Source: JABSSA01 sp039975755
GTDB lineage: Bacteria > Pseudomonadota > Alphaproteobacteria > Rhodobacterales > Rhodobacteraceae
Assembly (NCBI GenBank): GCA_039975755.1
Contig: JBDWGM010000141.1
Span: forward strand, 4,501-68,500
DNA: 64,000 bases
Direction: 5' to 3'
The notes beneath the pieces were generated by a model. That model ran no database searches. It saw nothing but the letters and a program-made list of their open reading frames with translations, and was not told the DNA's origin. Shown here piece after piece: positions 9,189 to 16,338 of the stretch. Position 1 is the stretch's first letter, and every line of letters begins with the position of its first letter. A program made the position numbers and the translations under genes.

Positions 9189-9743
9189 GTGACTGACTTC
9201 CCATCACACGACTTGGACAGCGCCCCCGACGGATCCAAACCCTTGCTTGAAAAATCACAGGCAGCATTTGGCCGCCTGCCCGGTCTTCACCGCGTTTTGG
9301 CAGAAAGCCCGCAGGCGTTTGAAGGGTACCAAGTGCTGCACAAACTGTTCATGGAAACAGATTTTGATGCAGATGAGCTGACCGTTGTTTGGCAAACAAT
9401 CAACGTTGAACACGAATGCCACTATTGTGTTCCGGCCCATACTGGACTGGCCAAGATGATGAAGGTGTCAGATGACATCTCAGAAGCGCTCAGAAATGAA
9501 ACGCCGCTGCCGTCGCCCAAGCTTGAAGCATTGCGAACCTTCACTTTGCAAATGATACGCGAGCGCGGCAATGTTGCCGACGATCAGATGCAAGCATTCC
9601 TTGCTGCAGGCTATTCACATCGTGCTGTTCTGGATGTTGTTTTGGGCCTCGCGCAAAAGACAATGTCTAACTACATCAACCATGTTGCTGTGACGCCTTT
9701 GGACGAGCCCGTTCAAAAATTCGCATGGACACGTGCGAAATAA
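9189..9743 (+). CDS. AhpD-like carboxymuconolactone decarboxylase-family protein
   Basis: 184 residues of the all-helical AhpD/CMD fold. ECHYCVPAHT places Cys77 and Cys80 in the ExxCxxCxxxH motif used by AhpD for peroxide-linked disulfide chemistry, with His84. Similar proteins are annotated as peroxidase-related enzymes; a role in oxidative or electrophile stress is an inference. Translation starts at GTG 9189, six bases after GGAG. Its promoter region holds the probable operator of the divergent TetR regulator, which is the likely control. A terminator follows. Confidence 0.85.
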   Translation: MTDFPSHDLDSAPDGSKPLLEKSQAAFGRLPGLHRVLAESPQAFEGYQVLHKLFMETDFDADELTVVWQTINVEHECHYCVPAHTGLAKMMKVSDDISEALRNETPLPSPKLEALRTFTLQMIRERGNVADDQMQAFLAAGYSHRAVLDVVLGLAQKTMSNYINHVAVTPLDEPVQKFAWTRAK

Positions 9744-9772
9744 GTTAAGCTCACTTAAGCGAACACAAAAGA

Positions 9773-9809
9773 AACCGAGCGCTTTCATTTCAGAAGCGCC
9801 CGGTTTTTT
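9773..9809 (+). terminator. Rho-independent terminator after the AhpD-like gene
   Basis: AACCGAGCGCTT pairs with AAGCGCCCGGTT (one A-C mismatch) around a short loop and is followed by six T. It also lies beyond the 3' end of pgi, which converges on it. Confidence 0.8.
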
Positions 9810-9822
9810 ACGTTTGTGCCCC

Positions 9823-11403
9823 TTAATCTTTATGCCGTAGCAACCAGTCGACCAATGCAGCAGTTGATCCGTCTTTCCCGTCAGACGATTGTTCGCCCGT
9901 CACAACTGGCCCTAAAGCTGTTGCCAATTCTTTACCCAATTCCACACCCCACTGGTCATAGGAATTGATGCCAAGAATAACGCCCTCAACAAAAACCCGA
10001 TGTTCGTACAACGCGATGATCTGGCCAAGCGTATATGGATCAAGTGTTTTATAGACCAAAGTCGTTGATGGGCGATTGCCCGCAAACACACGGTGTGCAG
10101 CTTGGCGTTCAAGTTCGTCACCTGAAAACTTGCCCGAAATATTCGCGCGTGCTTCATCCAAGCTGCGACCCCGCATCAACGCTTCGGATTGCGCAAGACA
10201 ATTGGCGACCAGCAAATCGTGATGATGGCGCAGATCAGGTTCGTGCCCTTCGGCAGCAACCATAAATTCGCACGGTATGACATCCGTTCCCTGATGGATC
10301 AGCTGATAAAACGCGTGCTGTCCGTTTGTACCGGGTTCGCCCCAGACAACAGGCCCAGAAGGAACGTCCAGCGCATTACCGTCCATCGCCACGGATTTGC
10401 CATTACTTTCCATCTCTAACTGTTGAAAATAGGCGGCCAAGCGGGACAAACGCTGGTCATAAGGCAGAACAGCCCGGCTGGCGTGGCCCAGCACTTGTCG
10501 GTGCCACACACCAACCAAGGCCAACATCAAAGGCATATTGTCGACGCCTTCAGCCGCACAGAAATGACGGTCCATGTCCTGGCCACCAGATAGAAAGGCC
10601 CGGAACGCTTTGGGGCCGATCGCGATCATCAGTGACAGACCGATAGGGCCCCAAACGGAATAGCGCCCCCCCACCCAGTCTTCAAAGCCAAAGACGCGTT
10701 CACTGGGAATACCAAACGCCGCCGTTTTGTCTTCGGCCGTGGACAATGCCGCAAATTGAGACGCCGGATCACCACCATTGTCTTGCATCCACGCCCGTGC
10801 TGTCCGCGCATTTGTCATCGTTTCAATTGTTGTGAAGGTCTTTGATGCAACAATCACAAGCGTCGTTTTGGCATCCAACCCTTGCAAGACATCGGCAATA
10901 TGTGCGCCATCTACGTTCGACACAAAATGGCAACGTGGGCCATCATGGTACGGTGCTAAAGCCAGCACAGCCATGGCCGGCCCCAGATCTGACCCACCGA
11001 TTCCGATATTCACAACATCCGTGATGCTGCTTGCGCGCACTTGGGTCGCGTAGGCTTCCATAGAAGCAAGCGTTTCCAGAACACCCGGCATCACGTCTTC
11101 GCCGTCAACGATGACAGATGGCCCATCAAGGTTGCGCAGCGCCGTGTGCAACACAGCCCGTCCTTCGGTTTCGTTGATCTTTTCGCCCGCGAACATCGCG
11201 TCCCGACGTGCAGCAACACCGGCCTTTTCGGCCAGCTTCAACAAATCGTCGCGTATGCTTCCATCGATTTGCGTCTTGGAATAGTCGAGCCGCATCGATT
11301 GCGTTTCAACCGCAAACCCATCAGCGCGGCTAGGGTCATCAAACATGCTTAGCAATGTGCGACCCTCAATTCGGGCCGCATGCGATTTCAGATCATTCCA
11401 CAT
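9823..11403 (-). CDS. pgi: Glucose-6-phosphate isomerase
   Basis: Interconverts glucose 6-phosphate and fructose 6-phosphate. The 526 residues contain GIGGSDLGPAMA, the phosphate-binding segment ASKTFTTIETMTNA and the family signature DWVGGRYSVWGPIGLS. The ATG at 11403 is preceded by GGCGGAGTAACTTG, so its ribosome binding site overlaps the stop codon of pgl; a TTG one codon upstream is not needed. It is the last gene of zwf-pgl-pgi. In roseobacters, which mostly lack phosphofructokinase flux, this operon feeds the Entner-Doudoroff route; that is family knowledge, not seen here. Confidence 0.97.
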   Translation of the reverse strand: MWNDLKSHAARIEGRTLLSMFDDPSRADGFAVETQSMRLDYSKTQIDGSIRDDLLKLAEKAGVAARRDAMFAGEKINETEGRAVLHTALRNLDGPSVIVDGEDVMPGVLETLASMEAYATQVRASSITDVVNIGIGGSDLGPAMAVLALAPYHDGPRCHFVSNVDGAHIADVLQGLDAKTTLVIVASKTFTTIETMTNARTARAWMQDNGGDPASQFAALSTAEDKTAAFGIPSERVFGFEDWVGGRYSVWGPIGLSLMIAIGPKAFRAFLSGGQDMDRHFCAAEGVDNMPLMLALVGVWHRQVLGHASRAVLPYDQRLSRLAAYFQQLEMESNGKSVAMDGNALDVPSGPVVWGEPGTNGQHAFYQLIHQGTDVIPCEFMVAAEGHEPDLRHHHDLLVANCLAQSEALMRGRSLDEARANISGKFSGDELERQAAHRVFAGNRPSTTLVYKTLDPYTLGQIIALYEHRVFVEGVILGINSYDQWGVELGKELATALGPVVTGEQSSDGKDGSTAALVDWLLRHKD

Positions 11404-11407
11404 CAAG

Positions 11408-12076
11408 TTACTCCGCCCAATGGACCGTAAGTTCGTTTAACACAGCTGCAATCGGCGCTTGTTCGGGGGGTAGATCGCGCGCACGTTCCAATGCTGCGCG
11501 CTTTTCGTCACCGTAAATCACAAGGTGCTTGGACATGGCGCCATCCAGCGCTTTCGCAGATAATGACATCCGAGGCTCCTGCCCTTCGGCGCGTATTGGC
11601 ACAAGGATCGGAGCTTTGTCTGATAGACCTTCGGCAAGACCTTCCGCGCCGGGAAACAATGACGCCGTGTGCATATCCGCGCCCATCCCCAACAACAGCA
11701 AGGATATTGGCATTTTGTCAGCAAGGCCGTCGGACAGATCACCCGCCGCCTCATCGGGCGTTTTGCCGTCTACGAAAAATGGTACGAATTGGGCTGTCGC
11801 GGCGCGGTTGGTGATCAACCGTTCCCGCACAAGGCGTCCATTCGAACGTTCCGAGCTTTCTGGAACCCAACGTTCATCGGTCAACATGACGTGCACCCGC
11901 GACCAATCAAGATCAACAGCAGACAACACATCGAAAATCGGCGCAGGGCTGGTACCGCCGGGCACCGCAAAGCTGGCGCGTTCGTGGCGCAGCAAACAGT
12001 TTTCCAGTTCGCTGGCCAACATATCTGCCAATCCCATCGAAAGCAGGTCGCGATCTGGGTATTCTATGATTTTCAT
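11408..12076 (-). CDS. pgl: 6-phosphogluconolactonase
   Basis: Hydrolyses 6-phosphogluconolactone made by Zwf to 6-phosphogluconate. The 222 residues show FAVPGGTSPAPIFDVL and VHVMLTDERWVP, the two signatures of the DevB/SOL lactonase family, and GMGADMHTASLFPG. I start at the ATG at 12076, which overlaps the zwf stop codon in ATGA and has AAAGG upstream; an in-frame ATG six codons earlier would overlap zwf further. The gap to the pgi ATG is four bases, so the three genes are co-translated from one message. Confidence 0.95.
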   Translation of the reverse strand: MKIIEYPDRDLLSMGLADMLASELENCLLRHERASFAVPGGTSPAPIFDVLSAVDLDWSRVHVMLTDERWVPESSERSNGRLVRERLITNRAATAQFVPFFVDGKTPDEAAGDLSDGLADKMPISLLLLGMGADMHTASLFPGAEGLAEGLSDKAPILVPIRAEGQEPRMSLSAKALDGAMSKHLVIYGDEKRAALERARDLPPEQAPIAAVLNELTVHWAE

Positions 12077-13524
12077 GCTTTGACCTTTCGCCATACACGC
12101 TGGTCGCGTGCAAGCATTTGTACCGCATCTCCGGGGCCTTCGCTAAGCGCATCATAGGGCTTGGGCACGTCTCCGCGCGTTTCCCATCCTTTGATGATCG
12201 GATCTGTCCAAGCCCATGCTGCTTCAACTTCGTCGCCGCGCATAAACAATGTCTGGTTGCCGCGAATAACGTCCATGATAAGCCGCTCATACGCGTCTGG
12301 TGGATCGCCCGCTTCTTCACCAAGAGCCTCAGCAAATGTCATGTCCAACGGCACATCAACCAAACGCATTCCGCCCGGTCCAGGTTCTTTGATCGTAACG
12401 TTCAACGTTATGCCCTCATTGGGCTGCAAGCGGATCGACAACGTATTGCGGTGATCTTTGTCTTCGCCAAAAATCGAATGGTTTAACTCTTTGAACACCA
12501 CAGCGATTTCACTGGTCCGCGCAGCAAGCCGTTTGCCGGTGCGCAAATAGAACGGCGTGCCAGCCCATCGCCAATTGCTGACCCCAATTTTCATCGCCAC
12601 ATAGCTTTCGGTGCGCGACTTAGGATCGCCAACACCCTCGCGATAGCTTGGGTTGTCACCTTCAGCGTCATACTGCCCGCGCACAATGTGATGTGGTTCA
12701 ACTGGGTCCAGCGCGCGAATGACCTTCAACTTTTCATCGCGAACAGCGTCCGGTTCAAATCGGCTGGGTGGTTCCATCGCAATCAGACACAGCAACTGCA
12801 TCAAGTGGTTTTGAACCATGTCACGCATAGCACCGGATAGGTCGTAATATTCGCCCCGTCCGCCAACACCAACAGATTCGGCCACAGTGATTTGAATGTG
12901 ATCGACGTATTGGCTGTTCCACAGTGGTTCGAACAACATATTGCCAAAACGGACAGCCATCAGGTTCTGAACTGTCTCTTTGCCCAGATAATGATCAATG
13001 CGGTAGATTTGCTCTTCTTCGAAGAACGCCGCCAAGTCCCGGTTCAAGGACCGCGCACTTTCCAGATCACGGCCAAAAGGCTTTTCGACAACAATCCGGC
13101 TGTCTTGATCTGTCATGCCATGCGCATTCAAACGCCCGGCCAAATCGGAAAACAGGCTTGGCGCAACGGAAAAGTAAAACGCCCGAACAATGCCATCACG
13201 CAAATGCCCGGCCAGTTCCTTCCACCCTTTTTCGCCCTTCGCATCAACCGACACATATTCAAGCCGGCTGAGGAATTTATCCAATGACGCCGCATCCTTA
13301 GCGGCACCAGGATCGAATTCTGCGATTGCGTCCGAAATGACCTGCCGGTAGCCAGCTGCGTCCATGTCGGCCCGCGCCGCACCAACAATGCGAGATTCTT
13401 CCGGCATTTGCCCGGCACAGAATCGTCGAAACAATCCAGGCAGGATTTTTCGGCGAGCCAAATCCCCGGTTCCACCAAAAATGACCAGATCAAACGTGTC
13501 GACCGGGATTACGCGCGATACCAT
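12073..13524 (-). CDS. zwf: Glucose-6-phosphate dehydrogenase
   Basis: Oxidises glucose 6-phosphate to 6-phosphogluconolactone with NAD(P)+. The 483 residues carry the nucleotide-binding FGGTGDLARRKILPGLF near the N-terminus and the active-site signature RIDHYLGKETVQN. The ATG at 13524 follows AAAAGGACACCACG; an upstream ATG 14 codons earlier lacks this. First gene of the zwf-pgl-pgi operon, divergent from a radical SAM gene across about 130 bases. Confidence 0.97.
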   Translation of the reverse strand: MVSRVIPVDTFDLVIFGGTGDLARRKILPGLFRRFCAGQMPEESRIVGAARADMDAAGYRQVISDAIAEFDPGAAKDAASLDKFLSRLEYVSVDAKGEKGWKELAGHLRDGIVRAFYFSVAPSLFSDLAGRLNAHGMTDQDSRIVVEKPFGRDLESARSLNRDLAAFFEEEQIYRIDHYLGKETVQNLMAVRFGNMLFEPLWNSQYVDHIQITVAESVGVGGRGEYYDLSGAMRDMVQNHLMQLLCLIAMEPPSRFEPDAVRDEKLKVIRALDPVEPHHIVRGQYDAEGDNPSYREGVGDPKSRTESYVAMKIGVSNWRWAGTPFYLRTGKRLAARTSEIAVVFKELNHSIFGEDKDHRNTLSIRLQPNEGITLNVTIKEPGPGGMRLVDVPLDMTFAEALGEEAGDPPDAYERLIMDVIRGNQTLFMRGDEVEAAWAWTDPIIKGWETRGDVPKPYDALSEGPGDAVQMLARDQRVWRKVKA

Positions 13525-13638
13525 CGTGGTGTCCTTTTGCAAAAATGTTTGCGCTAACTGTACCATCTTTCAAGGCGTTCACAACTGCGTCAGAGCGTCT
13601 CTGAAAACCTTTTCTTGACATACACCAGCCCGTACCTG

Positions 13639-13651
13639 TTTGTCAGACAAA
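13639..13651. promoter_or_regulatory. 13-bp palindrome abutting the radical SAM start
   Basis: TTTGTCAGACAAA is a perfect inverted repeat that fits the general GntR/FadR-type pattern (TnGTnnnACnA). A TTGACA hexamer lies about 20 bases upstream. The site ends at the base before the ATG at 13652, so either it overlaps a very short leader or translation starts later. Confidence 0.35.
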
Positions 13652-14611
13652 ATGACATACAGGCTCGACATGAAAGATCTCGCCAATATTGGCAAATTTG
13701 AAGACCCCCATTTGACCGCCAAAGGGGAAGCGCGTGCAACTGTTGCTTTGTCTGATCCACAAACATTGTGGTTCAACACCGGAACGCTGTGCAACATCCA
13801 ATGTGTAAATTGTTATATTGAAAGCTCGCCGAAAAACGACGCGCTTGTTTATTTAACAACAGCAGACGTTGAAGATTTCCTTAATCAGCTGGAAGAGCGC
13901 GATTGGGGTGTCACAGAAATCGCCTTTACCGGCGGTGAACCCTTCATGAATCCGGATATGAACAACATGGCCCGTGCGGCGTTGGCACGTGGGTACGATG
14001 TGCTAATCCTCACCAATGCAATGTCACCGATGATGCGTCCACGCGTTCAAAATGGCATTCTGGCGCTGAATTCAGAATTCCCTGGCAAAATGACGTTTCG
14101 CATTTCGTTAGACCACCACGATATGTTTCAGCACGATACCGAGCGTGGAACGGGCGCTTATGCCAAAACAATCACTGGCATGGAGTGGTTGCGTGACAAC
14201 AACGTCAAAATGGCTGTCGCTGGCCGCGCCATTATGGAAGAAAACGATGCCAAAGCCCGTGAAGGCTATGCGGCGGTGTTTGCCAAATATGGCTTTGAAA
14301 TCGACGCGCAAAACCCCGGCGAAACTGTTATCTTTCCTGAAATGGACGAACAGGTCGATGTGCCTGAAATCACGACGTCTTGCTGGAGCATTCTGAACAA
14401 ATCACCCGATGCGGTGATGTGCAGCCATTCTCGGATGGTGGTAAAACGCAAAGGTGCAGCCAAACCAACCGTTTTGGCCTGTACGCTGTTGCCTTATGAT
14501 CCACAGTTCGAACTTGGCGAAACCCTCGCCGAAGCAGAGGTAGACGTGTCGTTGAATCACCCCCATTGCGCCAAATTCTGCGTCTTGGGTGGCGCGTGCT
14601 GTTCGGCCTAA
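13652..14611 (+). CDS. Radical SAM protein with Cys-rich C-terminus
   Basis: 319 residues. LCNIQCVNCY (Cys47, Cys51, Cys54) is the CxxxCxxC site for the S-adenosylmethionine-binding [4Fe-4S] cluster, and FTGGEPFMNPD follows as the SAM-binding GGEP motif. The C-terminal third has further cysteines (SCWSI, MCSHS, ACTLL and the ending CAKFCVLGGACCSA), suggesting an auxiliary cluster of the SPASM kind. The substrate is unknown, and I see no precursor-peptide gene next to it. The start is uncertain: ATG 13652 has no ribosome binding site because a palindrome abuts it, and ATG 13670 is an alternative. Its stop overlaps by four bases the stop of the convergent DUF2855 gene. Confidence 0.85.
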   Translation: MTYRLDMKDLANIGKFEDPHLTAKGEARATVALSDPQTLWFNTGTLCNIQCVNCYIESSPKNDALVYLTTADVEDFLNQLEERDWGVTEIAFTGGEPFMNPDMNNMARAALARGYDVLILTNAMSPMMRPRVQNGILALNSEFPGKMTFRISLDHHDMFQHDTERGTGAYAKTITGMEWLRDNNVKMAVAGRAIMEENDAKAREGYAAVFAKYGFEIDAQNPGETVIFPEMDEQVDVPEITTSCWSILNKSPDAVMCSHSRMVVKRKGAAKPTVLACTLLPYDPQFELGETLAEAEVDVSLNHPHCAKFCVLGGACCSA

Positions 14612-15672
14612 AGAGACACGACAAACCCGTCGCGCGGGGATGCGCTTCCATCTGCAAGCCCCGTGTAAATGTTAGGAACCGCGCGCATCCCAGCGTGCGG
14701 TTTGACATCCAACCAGGTGCTTGCGTCTGATGCAATTCGCCGCCACGCCTCGCCTATGCGCGCATCAATGACGCCCGGGCCCCAATCCATTCTTCGTTTT
14801 TCGATTTGAGCCGGCGCGAAAAAGAACTCTGGCGCAGGACCTTCAAATTTTTGTCCGGGTCGAAATTCGTCCCAATGGCTCATACCGACCGCACAAGAAT
14901 GTTTTAGAACCTTGGCCAAATGCGCGTGCAGCCGCGCCTTGACTGCGACGCTTCCCGCCATATCAACATAGACGGATGGAATTGTGTCAATGTTTTCAAT
15001 GTCGTCATACCCAATGACCGCATCACAGGCGCCAAGCGATTGGACAAACGGAATATTGCGTTGCGACGTAAGACCAATGATTTTGACGGAACGCGACGAT
15101 TGTTTTGCAAGGAACTTGCACAAACCAAGACCGGTTTTCGATGACGCGCTTCCGACAATGACTTGATCCGCACCAAAAAAGGCATTGTCCAATAGCCAGT
15201 CACTTAACAAATACGATGTCGCAAGAAGGGGTTGCAACAACGCTTGCAGTTGCTCCTCGGCAGCTGAACGCGGTTTGACCAAGGTATATCGGTTGTAAAC
15301 GACCGGCAGGTCAGCACGATGCATTGAGGCATCAAGAATAACGGACCCACCCTGCACTTCTGGTTCGATCACCAGCTCTTCGGCCAGCGGAAAAAATCCG
15401 TAAAGACGAGCGCCCACGTCCAATGCTTCGCTTTGGCTTTCGACGACTTCGGCAAAACCCCAAACCGGCAAAATGCCTTTTCCGTCGATCCCGGATGGGA
15501 AGAATTTCCAATAGCCAATGGCAAACCCACAAGCTGCATAGGTCACATTGTTCGCAGTCAGCGCAAAACGCCGCAATGCCAAACGCGCTTTCCCCGGCTT
15601 CAAATCAATGGATCGCGAATCCTCGATCTCGACTTGCGTAATATCTGCCTGATTCACCAACAGCCGCTGCAT
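14608..15672 (-). CDS. DUF2855 family protein (medium-chain dehydrogenase-like)
   Basis: 354 residues from ATG 15672 (MQRLLVNQADITQVE), which has GAGGACAACATC upstream. It resembles alcohol dehydrogenase/quinone reductase folds: a GroES-like N-terminal half with GFAEVVES, and a nucleotide-binding-like segment VIVGSASSKTGLGLCKFLAK at about 205-224. Zinc ligands of classical alcohol dehydrogenases are not evident. DUF2855 is of unknown function. A longer reading frame to 15795 adds 41 unconserved-looking residues. It converges on the radical SAM gene with a 4-base overlap. Confidence 0.8.
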   Translation of the reverse strand: MQRLLVNQADITQVEIEDSRSIDLKPGKARLALRRFALTANNVTYAACGFAIGYWKFFPSGIDGKGILPVWGFAEVVESQSEALDVGARLYGFFPLAEELVIEPEVQGGSVILDASMHRADLPVVYNRYTLVKPRSAAEEQLQALLQPLLATSYLLSDWLLDNAFFGADQVIVGSASSKTGLGLCKFLAKQSSRSVKIIGLTSQRNIPFVQSLGACDAVIGYDDIENIDTIPSVYVDMAGSVAVKARLHAHLAKVLKHSCAVGMSHWDEFRPGQKFEGPAPEFFFAPAQIEKRRMDWGPGVIDARIGEAWRRIASDASTWLDVKPHAGMRAVPNIYTGLADGSASPRDGFVVSL

Positions 15673-15876
15673 GATGTTGTCCTCAAATATTCTGGCTTGT
15701 CGACCGAGCAACGTCGTTCCTCTGCCATGGATAAAGATCGCATAAGCCCAGTTTACTTGCGCAATGCAGTACACGTTTAAATAGTAGCTCGCCATGCGAA
15801 CCGGCTGAGATCAAAGCAAAATTGTCACGTTACATTCGTAACACCGTTCAATTCGCCACAATTGCCCTTTTGAACG

Positions 15877-16140
15877 CTAGTTTAAGCGCAATTCTCCGAC
15901 GACATTTCGCCATTCTCCAGCGGACACCATCTTGCGATGAGTAAAGCGTACAGAATGAAGCGGGCCTTCAATCTCGTCTTGCCAGAAATCGATAAACTGA
16001 AACAGTTTGGGGTGGTCTGGCGCCAGATCGTAGTCCTGCCAAATAAAGCTGTTCAGAACGTGGGTGTAGTCGGGCATGTGGTAATACATTTCTGCAGTTG
16101 TCAGACCATACCCTTTTAGCATCATTTCGGTCTCATTCAT
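15877..16140 (-). CDS. usg: Usg-like family protein
   Basis: 87 residues from ATG 16140 (MNETEMMLKGYGLTTAEM). The pattern GLTTAEMxYHxPDxxxxLxxFIWQDYDLAPxxPxLxxFxxFW is that of the Usg-like family, once described as an unknown gene linked to tryptophan biosynthesis in Caulobacter. Function is unknown. A longer frame to 16194 exists, but family members start near the MNE position. It is divergent from gyrA; no trp gene is present here. Confidence 0.85.
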   Translation of the reverse strand: MNETEMMLKGYGLTTAEMYYHMPDYTHVLNSFIWQDYDLAPDHPKLFQFIDFWQDEIEGPLHSVRFTHRKMVSAGEWRNVVGELRLN

Positions 16141-16265
16141 CGCTAACAAACCTTTATTTTTGAACACCATACAATTAACTTGGCCGTGAAACATTTACTT
16201 TTCAATAAAAACAACCTGTTAGCACCGATACACGGCGAGTGCTGACAATCAAATGCCCAGCATCA

Positions 16266-16295
16266 TTGCACCTTATATACGGTCCGGTGTATAAC
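16266..16295 (+). promoter_or_regulatory. Predicted gyrA promoter
   Basis: TTGCAC (16266-16271) and TATAAC (16290-16295) with an 18-base spacer, about 44 bases upstream of the gyrA GTG. The spacer edges carry TATAC and GTATA as a short inverted repeat. It is a sequence match only. Confidence 0.4.
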
Positions 16296-16338
16296 CCACC
16301 CCAAGATATAGAACTCTGGCAAAGACGAGCACAATCAC

